Assembly: GCF_002865645.1 (NCBI RefSeq)
Contig: NW_020194691.1
Location: 1,612,001 to 1,676,000 of the forward strand
Source of the DNA: Hyaloscypha bicolor E
Lineage: Eukaryota > Ascomycota > Leotiomycetes > Helotiales > Hyaloscyphaceae
Length of the DNA: 64,000 bases
Reading direction: 5' to 3'
In this document: positions 49,401-63,200 of the stretch, in pieces
Numbering within the stretch: position 1 is the stretch's first letter
Layout: each line of letters opens with the position of its first letter
Notes under the pieces: generated by a model
What the model was told of the DNA's origin: nothing
The model's input: only the letters and a program-made list of their open reading frames with translations
Database searches by the model: none
Position numbers and translations under genes: made by a program

Positions 49401-51557
49401 TTCTATATTCTAATATATATAAATAAAATATAGAAATAAGATATAAAAGTAGAATATAGAAATAGAATATAAAAGTAAAAATATAAAAATAGAATATAAA
49501 TATAAAATAAATAAAGCTCTATTATATTATATTTTATATTCTATATTATAGAATTAGAACATTTAGTATATTTATTAGCTAATATATATAGTATTAATTT
49601 TTTATTATATAATTATTTCTATAAAAATTATAAATGAATTATATTAAAAGACTTAAATAAGATTTATTTCTCAAGCCGGAAATAAGATAAAATATTTATA
49701 TCTGATTTATCTTATATATAATTAATAGAATATAATATAATAAAAATAAAAAATTTATTTATATAATATATTCTTTTTATAGCTTTATTTATTTCTTTCC
49801 GTTTCTATAATTAGTATATTCTATTATTAGTTTTAGTATTTTTATATAAATATTTATAAATTCTTAAATATTAAAGGCTTTTATCTAAAAGTATTAAAAT
49901 TTGGCTTGGCCTTATAAATTAATATCTAGTAAATAAAAATTATTAATTAGATAATATAGAAATAGCTATTCTAAATAATTCTAGTTATTACTTAAATTAT
50001 TATATAATAAAGACCCCTGAATATCTTATTAACTTTCTAAAATAAGAAATTAATAAACTTAGTCTAGTATTTATAATTATATTAATATAATAGTAATAAA
50101 AATAATAAAAATATTAATAATATTTTAAAAATATATTTTATAATTAATTAATAAGATTTCTGTTTTTTCTAATTATAAATTATAAATTAAGCTAGTTATT
50201 TATTTATATTATTTTAATAGAAATTAATCTAAAATAGTTATAAGAATAATAATAGATATAATAGATTTAATATTTAATTATTAGGTTCTATTTTATAAAA
50301 ATTTATAATAATTATAATTAATTTTATTTTAAAATAGAACTTCTATAATATTAGAATAGGGTTTTTTTTCTAGAACTAAAATTAATTTCAGAAAAGTATT
50401 TTTTCTTTTAATAATTATATTTAATCTCTTTTCTAAAAGAACTAATATTATTTAAATATTATATAGCTTTAATTTTCGGTTAATAAATATTATATAATTT
50501 CGCAAATAATATAATATGTAAGAAAAAAGAGAGCTAATATAGTAATATACTAAATTAAATAAATAAAAGTAAAATAAAAAAGCTATATATAAAATATTTA
50601 TTATAAAGCTTTATTAGATTTCTATTAAAAAGAATCTATATATTAATTCTGAAAATTAAAATAATAATATCTAAAACTCTAGTAATTTAATTTATTAAAA
50701 AAGCTAACTAAAAATATAATATTAATAAAAAGAATAAGGTTTTTATATTTTACTATTATATAAATATTTTTTACTAAAATACTATTTATAGGCCTTTTAA
50801 TAAGATTCTCTATTTCTTACTAGAATTCAAATATACTATATAGCTATAGTTCTATAATAGGCTTATTAATTAATATTATAATAAAATAATAATATAATAT
50901 ATTATAACTATTAGTAAAAAGCCTATATAATAAATAAAATATAAATAAAGAAATAAAACTTTTACTAGAATATTAGATATAGATAATAATAATATAAGAA
51001 TAAAGTATTAAGCTAATTATAGAAATAATTAGTTTAAAATAATTTAAAAGATAATTTATATTAATTTAGCTAATTATTTAGGAAATATTAAAAAGAGAAA
51101 ATATTAGAATTTTTTAGTTAAATAAAAGACTAATTATAAATATATAAGCTATATTTATATTAGTATTTCTAATAAAAGATTATTCTAATATAACTTATAT
51201 AGGAAATAAATATCTAATAAAAAGAATACTAGTTCTTAGAATATATTTAATTATATAATTATAAAGAAAATAGGTTTTTTAAAAATTATAAAATTGAGTT
51301 TATTTTCGGAATTAGTTTTAGATTAATATAAAAAATAATAATAAAAGAAAAGAATTATTAGTCTAATAAATATAAACTAAATAAAGAATATTATTAATAT
51401 TTCTTTCTAGTTAATGAATTAAAATATATATAATAGTAATTATATATATTTTTAATATTATAATATATTTATATTATTTTAGTATTTTTTTAATTAAATA
51501 TAATAATTTAAAACTATAAATTCTAGTAAAATTAAATCTATATATAAATTAGATAAA
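46429..51557. mobile_element. AT island 2, right part: RIP-degraded repeat
   Basis: About 5.1 kb of nearly pure A/T with no open frame. Rare CG dinucleotides remain. No terminal repeats were recognised. Confidence 0.6.
46541..46580. repeat. four perfect copies of ATATAAGATT
   Basis: A 10-base minisatellite just outside the Gypsy LTR. Its perfection contrasts with the eroded surroundings. Confidence 0.85.
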
Positions 51558-51562
51558 ATTAG

Positions 51563-51798
51563 TATTGGAATAGCTATACTGCGAATTTCCTGGTCATGTG
51601 ACTAGTTATGTGATCTCGCGTTACAGGCGTAACTCGACTGGTAAACTAGTTCCCTTTAGGCTTAGCAGATTTAGGGATCGCATATTAATACTACAATACT
51701 ATGATCCTTATTTCTAAATAATAATAACTTTACTAAATATACGCAAATAGCATTTTACGACTTATATAACGGTGCTATGCATTACTAGTAAACCGACA
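51563..51798 (+). repeat. 5-prime LTR, 236 bp
   Basis: Differs from the 3-prime LTR at about 16 positions, all transitions. In about 15 of them this copy has the A or T. Both contain CCTGGTCATGTGACTAG near the start. Confidence 0.9.
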
Positions 51799-51941
51799 CT
51801 AATTAGTTTGCATTTAGATCAGAACAAGATCTATTTGTACTTATAGATTAGGAAGAATTAAGCTATGCTTGCCTAAGATTCGGTTACTTAGGGGCAAAGC
51901 CATCGTTCCAGTCGAAGAGGGGATAACTATTAATCCTATTA

Positions 51942-52290
51942 CCTATAATTCGGTTATATAGGCAGGAAAGACACTTGATCTTGCTAAGGCCCGATTATAC
52001 TACGTCAAAGGGGGGAATCAACAGTCGCCTTTGCCTATAATTCGGTTCTATAGGGAGGAAAGACACTGCTTCTTGCCAACCACCAAACGGTTAGCCATTT
52101 GACTATCCCTTATGTCAAAAATCGCTCCTTTGCAAGGCCAAACACCCTTTGCAAAGCACTAGAGCAACCCTCTTTCAATCGCTCTTTCGCAAGGCCAAAC
52201 ACCCTCTGCGAACCACCAAAGCAACTATCAAAATCGCTCCTTTACAAGGTTACGAACTCCTGAACCTCGCAAACCACTAGAGCAACCCTT
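51942..52290 (+). repeat. tandem repeats in the element leader
   Basis: Two copies of a block beginning CCTATAATTCGGTT (51942 and 52034, period 92). They are followed by three copies of a block beginning ATCGCTC (52121, 52178 and 52233, period 55-57). Both lie between the 5-prime LTR and the gag-like frame. Confidence 0.75.
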
Positions 52291-52338
52291 GACCGAATTA
52301 ACGATCCCTTACCCTTGGGAACCTGTCGAATACCTCCT

Positions 52339-52420
52339 ACCCTCTGGAATACTACCCCACCTTCTGAAATACCACCTTCTGGAATACTACCCTCTGGAAT
52401 ACCACCCTCTGGAACACCCT
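52339..52420 (+). repeat. 15-bp tandem repeat CCCTCTGGAATACCA type
   Basis: About five imperfect copies of a 15-base unit in the leader. The opposite strand consequently encodes a repetitive PEGG-type frame, which I do not regard as a gene. Confidence 0.75.
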
Positions 52421-52761
52421 TGAGGCACTTTAGCTTCAGCTTCAGCTTTACCTTCAAGTTAAACCCCTCCAGCTTCAGAACCCTCACCCCCTCCTGAAAT
52501 CGCGATATTTCACTTCTAAATTTCTCGATTTTTACGAACCCTCGCAAACCACTCCAGAAACGACGATCCTTCACCTTTGGGAGCCTGTCAAATACCTCTC
52601 CTTACCTCTCCTTTTTCAAATACCTCGAATTCCACGAATTCCCTCACCTTCGAGCCCCCTTACTTCGAACCATACATATACACACACTGGGGAGATTCAG
52701 TATAGACTAGGATACGTGGGACGAGTAATATGGAAGGGCACAAATAAAGAAATGGAGATAA

Positions 52762-53580
52762 CCACTGGAAATAGTACTAGCTACTACCAAAGACAATTTA
52801 TCCGAATACCTGAATACCAAGCTATTTCAATATGCTCTCTACGGCTTCAGTAATAATAATCTCTGGGACTTGTTCAAGTACGATTTCAAGAACTTTAGTC
52901 GAACAACCTTTAACCGTCTGGATCTGAAGGAACTGCTACGCTTGCGAGCAGTCCTACGCTGCGGTGGCGTCTTCGTAAATCCAAATAGCCACGAACTTAC
53001 GATTGCTTAGTCCTTAGTCAACCTCATTTAGGAGGAAGAACAGTATATCTGGAGTGCGGCCGATATTAACGGGGCTAGAGCGGACCTTCAGAAGGGCCCT
53101 ATTACCTCGGGTTTCATATCCTTAAGAGGGAATCGACGTCTTCAACTGCCTGGCCAACCACCTACTAATGCTTATTTTCGACATATGGCCGAAATGGAGC
53201 GCTTCCATAGAGCCCACAAAGCTCTTCCAATCCGAGCTCTTCCAATTAAAGCTCTTCCAATTAAAGCTCTGCCAGTGGATACTAATACCAACGAATCAGC
53301 TATTCTAGTGGATATTAACGAACGCAACCAACTAGCTATCCCTTCCACCGAACCGTTAATGGAAGACACCTTTACCTTGGAAGCCAATGAACCGGTGGAT
53401 ACTAACAACCCTTTGGAAACTAACGAATTGGCTATTCCCTCCGCAAATACCACCGAACCGTTAATGGAAGATACCTTTACCTTGGAAACTAACGAACGAG
53501 CCGAACCGTTAGTAGAAGACGCCCTTACCTTTAATACCCTCACTTTATCTCAATCAACTACCACCCTCGTTTCACCTTAA
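52762..53580 (+). pseudogene. gag-like frame of the LTR element, two stops
   Basis: One frame runs from 52762 to TAA 53578-53580, broken only by TAG at 53008-53010 and 53029-53031; both are simple C-to-T changes from CAG. It reads EYLNTKLFQYALYGF, then LWDLFKYDFKNFSRTTFNRL, LLRLRAVLRCGG, and after the stops EEEQYIWSAADINGARADL. A C-terminal part with repeated ALPIKALPIKALP and two copies of TEPLMEDTFTLE follows. The globular first half and low-complexity tail fit a retroelement Gag; there is no zinc knuckle. The upstream start is unclear (TAA at 52759). Family by position and context only. Confidence 0.6.
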
Positions 53581-53797
53581 TCGATCCCTTTTACTAGTAG
53601 CTGTCTAGCTTATACCCTCTCTTTACCTACTTCGATTCCTGCTACCGGTTTCGGATAATTCCATGCCTTTTAACGTACTAATAGGAGCCTTTAACGAACC
53701 AATGGGAACGTTATACCTACCTATACCTCCGCTACTCCCACCCTTACTGAATTCGGACGATTCCAAGCTTTACAGCGAACAGGAGTGGGTTAAACGC

Positions 53798-53955
53798 GAA
53801 TGGGCATACTGGGAATGGAAGGAATGGGTACACTGCGAATGGGGATACTGGGAATGGGCATACTAGGAATAGATATACTGGGGATGGATATACTAGTGAG
53901 AAATGGATATACTAGTGGGAAATAGGAATATTGAATGGAAATATTGGATGGGAGG
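53798..53955 (+). repeat. degenerate TACTGGGAATGGG minisatellite
   Basis: GGGAATGG, GGGATACTG and ATATACTAG words recur through about 150 bases before the 3-prime LTR. The purine-rich GGATGGGAGGAACA at the end may serve as a polypurine-type tract, although the tract directly before the LTR is short. Confidence 0.6.
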
Positions 53956-54054
53956 AACACTGAGCGTTTGGGAGGTTTGGGACTAGGCCCAATTAGGAAA
54001 TTAGTATGCGATGGGAGGGAAGTACTGTTTTTGGCGTTTTTAGAGAGGTTCTAG

Positions 54055-54290
54055 TATCGGAATAGCTATACTGCGAATTTCCTGGTCATGTGACTAGTCA
54101 TGTGATCTCGCGTCACAGGCGTGACTCGACCGGTAAACTAGTCCCCTTTAGGCTTAGCAGATTTAGGGATCGCATATTAATACCACGATACTACGATCCT
54201 TATTTCTGAATAATAATAACTTTACTAAATATACGCAAATAGCATTCCACGACTTATGTAACGGTGTCATGCATTACTAGTGAACCGACA
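54055..54290 (+). repeat. 3-prime LTR, 236 bp
   Basis: Partner of 51563-51798 with no indels. It retains C and G at nearly all differing sites, so it is the less mutated copy. Confidence 0.9.
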
Positions 54291-54295
54291 ATTAG

Positions 54296-57200
54296 AAAAA
54301 CTAAAATAAAACTTATAAAATACTATAAGCTAATTCTTACTATTTAATAAATTATTTATTTAATATATTTAAAAATAAATAATATATAATTAAGAAATTA
54401 AAGCTATAAAGAAATTCTTATATAATTATTAAATACTAGATTTTTATAATAAAACTACTACTAACTAATATAAAAATATAAACTAATTATTTATTTTATA
54501 TTATATATTATTAGTATATAAAATATCTAATAATAAAGAATATAATTAAAGATATATTAAGATATAATATTACTTATTAAATAAAATATTAGCTACTTTA
54601 TAAAAAGATTTATATATTATAAAAAGGAAAGAATAATAATATATTATAATAAAAATTCTAACTAATAAAAGATATTAACTATTAGTAAAGATATTATTAC
54701 TTTAATAATATAATTAGAAAATTTTAAAAGCTAATAAGAAATCTATTAATATTAGTTAAATAATTAAAATATAAAAAGTAATATTTATTTTATATTAAGC
54801 CTTTAATTATAAAGGCTTTTAATATAAAAGCCTATATTTATTAACTACTATTAATTAGTAAAAGTATATTATTTTTATTACTATTTTTAATATATTTTAT
54901 AGTATTTTCCGAATGCTTTTATAAACTATTATTATTAATTATATTAAAAATATATAATTTTAAAGTTTTTTCGAGTTCAGATATTTTTTAAAATATTAAA
55001 ATAAATAAAAAAGAAATTAATAAAGTTATAAATTCGAAAAAGAAATAATAAAAAATAATATAAAGAATTAAAAGAAATTAATTTTTATATTTGAAATTTT
55101 TTATATTATATTCTAGCTAATTAATAAATAATAAGGCTTTTTAATAATTATTATTAATTAGAAACTAGACCAGAGGGCAAATAGAAATAATATATTAGCT
55201 TATCTTATATATTTATATATTAATTTCTTAATATAGTTATAAACTTTACTAAATATTATAATATTAATAAAAGTAATAATATTATTCTAATATATTTTCT
55301 ATATTATAAATTATAATTTAACTAATTAATATAAATATAATATATAAAACTAAAATAGTAATTATAAAAAATAAAGAAATTATATAGAAATAAAATATAA
55401 AGCCAGGATATAAAACTAGAATATAGAACTAGAATATAAAGCCAGGATATAATTTAGTATATTTAAGATATATATAAGATTTTATTACTTCTAATTCTTT
55501 TTTAAATAAACTAGTTTCTAATTAAAATTAATAATAGCTATTAAAAACTATAAATAAATTTAAGCTATAAAATTTAAATTCTTTAATATAATTATATATA
55601 AAACAAGAATTATTATTTGAATTATTCTAAAATATATAAGTAAAATTAATAGAAGATTATATTTTATAAATACTTTATTTAAATACTTAATTTATTACTT
55701 TTAAGATTATAAAACAAATAATTAGATTAAATAATTCTTATTATATATATAAGTAATAAAACCCGAAAAATAGATAATTATAGATTTTTAGAGCCTTTTT
55801 TTCAAGCTAAATATAGCTATAATTTTATAATTTCCTAAATAGAATCCGAATAAGAAATCTTATTAATTTTATTATTAAATTAAAGAATATAAAAGAGATA
55901 TAGTTAGAGCTTTTTAAAAACCAAGAATACTAATATTTTATAATATATACTTCTATTAAGATATTATTAAGGAATTTTATAATAATATCTTTATTATTTT
56001 ATATTTATAAAAAATATAGAATTAGGAGAATTATTTAAATATAAGACTTGATTTATTAGAAATCTTTTCGAAAATACTTATTTATCTTTTTCTAGTAAAA
56101 TAGAATTATTTTATTTTATTATATTATATTATATCTAGTTTATAAATTCAATTACTAGAGCTAATAAAAGAGTTATAATAAAAAAAAGAAAATTTCAATA
56201 TCTGGATTTAGAAATTTAGAAATTATATAATAGAAATAATATAAGGCTATAAATAAATAATTCGTTATATATTTAAAGTAATTCAGATTATAGATTTCTT
56301 TATAGGAATTATTAGATTCTTTATTAATATAATTATAGCCTATATACTAGTATCTTTTATAGAATATTAAATACTTTTCAAGTTTATATAGAACTTTTAG
56401 ATTAATTCGAATATATATTTTTTCTATATTTTTATTCTAATATAAATCCAAAAATATAAATATAATAAATAAAAACTAATATAATATAATAGCTACTTCT
56501 ATTATTATTTCGTTTTATTATTTATTATAGTAGCTTTAAATTATTTTATTCTTAATATAAATTATTCTATTATTTATAAATTCAAATACCTGTTTTATAT
56601 TTTATTAAAAATCTTAATCCGGTTATATTCGAGAATTATATATTAAAGTTTATAAAAAAAAATATAAGAATAATTTAATAATATATTATTTAGGTATTTA
56701 TTTTATATTAAGAAATAAAATATTTTAAAAAACTATACTAGATTTTATAATAAAATAGCTAAAAACAGATATAATAAATAGTTTAAAAATTCTTTAGGTA
56801 AAAGCTAGTACTAGCTTTATATAAAATAATATAAATTATTAGTTTAGAAAATATTAAAAGAAATACTAGTTTTAAAATAACTTAAAATAAAAAAAAGAAA
56901 TAAATTTTCGTATATTATAATAGAAGCCTAGAAAATTTTTCTATTTTATATTTCTATTTTATATTACTATTTTTTAATTAAAAAAATTATCTAAAAAAAG
57001 TTTTCTATTAGATTAGTTCTTATATATATATTTATTCGAGCTATATTAATAGCTTTAAGCTAGAAATATCTAATATTATTCTATTATATCTTTTATATTA
57101 TTTATTAAACTATTACTAGATTTGCTTTAGTCTATAGGCCTTATTTAAAGGTATTTATAATAATATAAACCGCTATTATTATTTATAAATAAAACAAGTA

Positions 57201-60200
57201 ATTAATAGTAAATTAATAATAAATTAAAAATAATAATTAAAGCAAATATAATATAGATTTTATATTAGAATATAAATAAGAATATAGAAATAAAAATATA
57301 AAAATATAATATATTTTTATTTTATATTATATTAGAAATTTATAAATTCAAATAACAGAAATATATAAATATTAATATAAGTTTAATATATAATTTTTAA
57401 AAGAAATTTAGTTCTTTTCTAGTTTAAAAAAACCAGATATAATTCAATATAATAATAATTAATTTAATATATAAGCTTTTCTTAAAATTCTAGATTAAAG
57501 TCTAATATATAAGAATTAAATTATTTTTATTATATTTTAAATTATTTATTATAATATATTTAATATAAATAAAATCAAAAATATAACTTCTTTTCTCTTT
57601 ATATTAGTTACTTATCTAAAAAGAAAACTTTAGGTTTTTATATAATTTATTTTTTATTATAATAATATTATAATTTAAAACTATAAATTTAATAATAAAA
57701 ATATTTAGGATATTAGTCTAATATATTCTAATATTACTAGTAATATATATACTAATAAATTCAAGAATTTAATAAATAATAGATTAATACTAAAGGAAAC
57801 CGGCTATAATAAGAAATTAGAACAAATTAATTTGAAAATTACTATAACTAAGATTAGCTTTTAGAGTATAATAGAAAAACTATATAAGAAATTAATTTTA
57901 GTAAAGGAAATCTGAGATTTATTCTAAATTATTTTTTTATATATTACTACTTTTAAGCTTTTTTATCTAATTTATCTATTATTATTTTTTAAGAATATCT
58001 TTAATAAATTAATATTACTATTATTATATAGAAAGTTATTATAAAATTTCTCTTTAGCTTCTTTAATTAATTAATAAATATTTTATTTTTATTTCTTTTA
58101 ATATAGTTCATTTTTCTATTACTAATAATTATAATATTATAATATTAAATTTATAATAAATTTATAATAATACTATTAATTAAATATATATATTTTTTTA
58201 ATATTATTTTTAATTATATATACTTATATATTTTATTAGCCCTATTACAAATATTATAAAAAGTTATAAATAGTTTATTAGTTCTATTTTTAAATAAATC
58301 TAAATATTTCTTTTATTCTAGTAAATTATTTATAATATCTTATATAATATAAATAATAGTATTAACTTGAGCTTATAAAATACTCGCTATTTTATTATAA
58401 GTTAATAAACTAAAAAAAAGTTATTTAGAGAAAAATATCTAATATTATAATAATTTAGTTAGATAATATAAATATAATCTATTTATATTATATTTAAATA
58501 TAAGAATATTAGAAAAAGAAAACAATTTCTCTAAAGCTATTTAAGATTACTATTATTTATAGAATATAGAATTATATTAAATAAAAATAATTATATTAAT
58601 AATATAAAGTACCGGAATTTACTTTTAGTAATACTTTATTTAATATATTATTTATATTTATTTTAATTTAAGCTATTTTTATATATAATTCAGAACTCGA
58701 GTTATAATTATAAATCTTATTATAGTCTTTACTTTTCTAATTTCTATAAACACCTATTTATATTATAAAAAGATTAATAAAATACTTATTTCAGAATTCG
58801 AAATTATTAAAGAAACTAATTATAATATTCTCTAAATAGGTAATTATACTAGATTTAATAAATAGTTTATTCTAATTTCCTATATTTATTTACCTAATTA
58901 TAATCTATTTATTAATATATTAAATAATATTAAGAGAAAGTTAATTATATTTAATAATAATACTAATAACTAGTTCAGAGTTATAAATAAATAGTAAACT
59001 ACTATTTATATAATTATTTTATAAAGTTTTAATAATAAAAAAAGAAATAAATATCTAGTTATTTTTATATTTAATTTTAAGACTTAATAAAATACAAGTA
59101 TTTGGAATAATAAAATAATTATAAAATAATTATAAAGCTAAATATATAATATTAATAAAAAAAGCCAGGTAAATAATTTTTATAAAAAATTATAAATAGC
59201 TTATTAGATTATATATTTTATATTTAGTTCTTTTAAAATTATATTTTTAGAGTCTTAAGAAAAACTTTATATAAATATATTAAAATATTTATTTCCTATT
59301 AAGTACTATTAATAAATTATTATAGTTTTATAAATATTAGTATTTATTAACTGATTTTTCCTGTTTTTAATATAGAATATTCTTTTTTATTAAAAATATC
59401 TTTAAAAATAGATTTTATTTTAAGTTTAATAAAATAATTAATATTATAGTTATTTAAATTAAACCTTAAGAGTCTATTAAGGCTTTCTAAATAATATAAT
59501 AAAAGAATACGAAATTCCTAAGTCTAAAAACAAATCTAATAAAATTTTATTTTTTTATATTATTTTATTTTCTTATTCTAAATAAAAACTAGTATTATTA
59601 TTCTTATAATTTAATAAGCTAGAAGATACTTAACTAGCTATTCTAGTATTTATTCTAGTATTTATTCTAATACTTTAGAAATATAATATAATAAAAATAT
59701 ATAAACTATTTTATATATATTAAAATAAAACATTTATAACTAGATTTACTAGAATCTTATTAATAATATTACTATTATAATCTGGTATATATTAGATATT
59801 CTTTTCTTCTATTAGCTATATTAAACGGAAATAGAATATAGAAATAGAATATAACTTTTATAGGTTATATATTTTATAGAACTAAATAATAGTAAATTTA
59901 ATATTAATAAATTATAAGAATAGAATTAATAAATTAGAAAACTATATTATTATTAGCTATTCTATTAGCTATTTCGAGTATATATAGACTTAAGAGAAGT
60001 ATTATAAATGCTTTATTATACTAGTTTATAAAATCTTTTTAAATTTTCTTTCTATATTATTAGAATTAAATAAATAATATATTTTTTCTTTTATATAACT
60101 ATTAAAAAAAAGAAGTTCATATATATACTAGAAATTTAAATAAAATATTAAAGTTTAATTATTTTTATAATTAAGGCTATTAATTAAAATATAAATAAAT

Positions 60201-63200
60201 AATTATTTAAAACAACTTTTTATAGAAATATTTAAAAGCTAATATTTATAGCTATATAAATAATTATTATAACTTCTTTTTTAAATTTAGAAAGAGGTTT
60301 AATAATAATACTAAAATACTCTTTTATTATATTTCCCGAAATAAGAATAATATTTCCGGCTTTTATCTAATCTTTAATAATTTAATATTACTAAAATATA
60401 ATATATTTCTACTATTTTATTATTATATTCTCGGATTTATAAATTAGAATATATAGCTATTATATATTAAATATAATATTAAGCTTATATAAGAAATAGC
60501 CTTTTAGGCTATTAGTTATTCTAATTAAAAAAACGATTTGTTTTTTTATAAAAATTATAAATTATTATTATATTTAATATTAGGAAATAATTTAAAATAT
60601 TTTTAAAAAAAATTAGAAAATATATATTTCTCTTTATATAAATAAAAGCCTATATTTTTTATCTTGGATTATATATTATTTTTTAACTAAATATTATCCA
60701 GAATTCAATATTAGTATTTAAAAAAAAGTTAATTTAATTAATTACTTTATTTATACTTTAATATTACTAGTATTAGATTAGTATTATTAATATTAGTAAA
60801 TTAAATATATTTATTTAATTAATAGTTATATTTAGTAATTAACTTAATCTCTAATTTTCGCTTATATAACTATTAAAAACTAAATATATAATAACTAGTA
60901 AATTAAATATATTTATTTCTAGATAATTAACTTTTTCCTATATTAGTTTTTATATTCTTATTTTATATTTTATTCTATATTTTGTTTTATATCCTTATTT
61001 TATATTTTATTTTATATATTTCTATTATTTCTAATTATAGCTTCTTATTTAATATATTCTCTTTTTATTAATATCTCTTATTTTTTTTTTTATTAAATTA
61101 GTAACTAAATATTTAAATATATTGGTTTTTATTACTAAAAAACTAGCTAATATTATAAACTAGTTCTAATTAATTTATAAATGCCTTATAACTATTATTT
61201 CTCGAAAAGATTTATTAATAGATTAAATAAAATCATATTTAGTTAATTAAAACTACTTTATTAAACTCAGATAAATAATTAAAATAATAACTTATATTCT
61301 TTAATAAGGCTTTATTTAATATACCAGAAATTACTATTCTATTAATTAGAATCGGATTATTAATAATACTTGAAATATTCCGATTTATTTATAATTATAA
61401 GTCTAATTAAGATAAAAAGTTCTCTATCTAGAAATACCAGGAATTTATATAATAGTATATTTCAAAATACTTTTTTTCTAGAAACCGGAAATAGTAATAT
61501 ATATAGAAAGTAATAAGTAATAAAAATTAAATAATCTTATTATATTATTATTTACAGAAATAATTCTTTTTACTAATTAAGTATAGCTCTAATAAAGTAA
61601 TATTCTATATTATATTCTAGAGCTCGGAAAATAATTTAGGAAAATAAATAAAATTATAAAATACTTCTAATAATAATATAATTAAAATTTATTTTTAGAT
61701 ATTATTATTATAAAAATTTGCCGGCCTTCTAATACTTTAATATATAACTTAATACTAGAAAAATATTCTAGAAATATTTTTAGTATTAATTATTTAAAAA
61801 CCGCTTATAAATATAAATAGCTTTTATAATTTACTAATTTTAGATATCTATTTACGGATTTATTATATATTTCTTTATTAGCTTGCCTTACTAGAAATGA
61901 ATTAATTACTATAAAGGCTTAAAAAAACCAATTCTGGCTATAAAAACTTAGAGAAACTAGTTCTGGCTCTAAAGCCCAAACTTAGAACTAGATAATTAAT
62001 AGTATTCTAATTATAATACTATATTTATTTTGAATTCTAGTCTTATAATTTATAACTTTTTCTCTTAAAAAAAACATATAAATAAATTTATTAATCTCAA
62101 ATTCAACTCAAAAATATTTATTCTCTAATAAATTAATATTAAAATATTTTTCGAAAATATAGGAAATATTAATTCCTTTAATTTCTTTTTAAACTTTTTA
62201 AAGCTTTTGCTTGAAATATAATTAAAAATCTAATTAAGTACTCTTATACTAAGAATAATTATAATTAAGCCGAAATACCTTAGTTATATACTATTAGATA
62301 TTTTAGATATATAAATAAACTAGGAAATATAAATAAAAGTAATTCTAATAACTATTTTATAAGTTTATTATATAGCTCGGACCAAAATCTTATAAAAATA
62401 TATAAAGCTAGAAAATAATAATAATATAACTATTATTTATATTAATTTTTTTTTATAATACTTTATATTTAGTTTAAATATATAAATATTTCTTAGATCT
62501 TTACTTTTATATTATAATAGCCTTTTTTATTCCTATTACTAGAAAGTTTAATTTTTAATTATAGATATATTTTATCTAATAAATAATATTTATAAAGCTT
62601 TTATTAAATTAAAAGATTTTTATAGTTTTTAAAACCTGGTTTTTATTATTTCAAGTTCTAGAAACTATCTTACTAAACTCTAGTCTAAAAGAAATAATAT
62701 TATATTTAAAAATATTAAAGTACTTTATTATTTAAATTATATAGAATTTAATATTCTATTTAAAATAGTTTATAATTTCTATAAGAAATTTCTAGGCATT
62801 TATAATTTAATATATTTTATAAAGTCTTATAAGATCTCGAATTAATTAATTAGATATTATAATATTATTATTTATTTTATATATAGCTTTAATAGAAATA
62901 TTTTTAATATTAAAGAACTAAGTGCCTAAATAGAAATCCCGGCTCTTATTATATTTAATTTAGAGAATAAATAGAAATAGAAACGAAATAATAGAGAGAT
63001 TTTAGATATTTACTAATAAAATTAATAGAAAAAATATAATATAAATTGTATTTATATTATTTTAAATTAAATAAAATAATAAAATAATAAATTAAATTAA
63101 AATAAAATAAATATAAATTTCTTAATTCAGGTTTTATAAGAAAAAAGAAGCTTTAATATAAGTAAAATATTTTATATCTTAGTAAAATATAGGGTATTAT

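Larger units (their letters stand above)
51563..54290 (+). mobile_element. young gag-only LTR retroelement (2.73 kb)
   Basis: Identical-length 236-bp LTRs lie at 51563-51798 and 54055-54290. They are flanked by a perfect 5-bp target duplication ATTAG (51558-51562 and 54291-54295). The LTR ends form TATCGG...CCGACA; restoring the RIP change TA to TG gives the perfect inverted pair TGTCGG/CCGACA. The interior (51799-54054) is GC-normal and carries a repetitive leader and a gag-like frame with two stops. No protease, reverse transcriptase or integrase is present, so the element is non-autonomous. It is inserted into older RIP-degraded DNA. Confidence 0.9.

Noticed and set aside
51799..51830. TTAGATCAGAAC after the 5-prime LTR as an initiator-tRNA primer binding site
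   Set aside because: Only partial match to the usual TGGTATCAGAGC and displaced by about 15 bases from the LTR end; not strong enough to annotate.
52242..52574. 110-codon minus frame with PEGGIPEGS repeats
   Set aside because: It is a product of the 15-bp tandem repeat in the LTR element leader and has no other coding signal.
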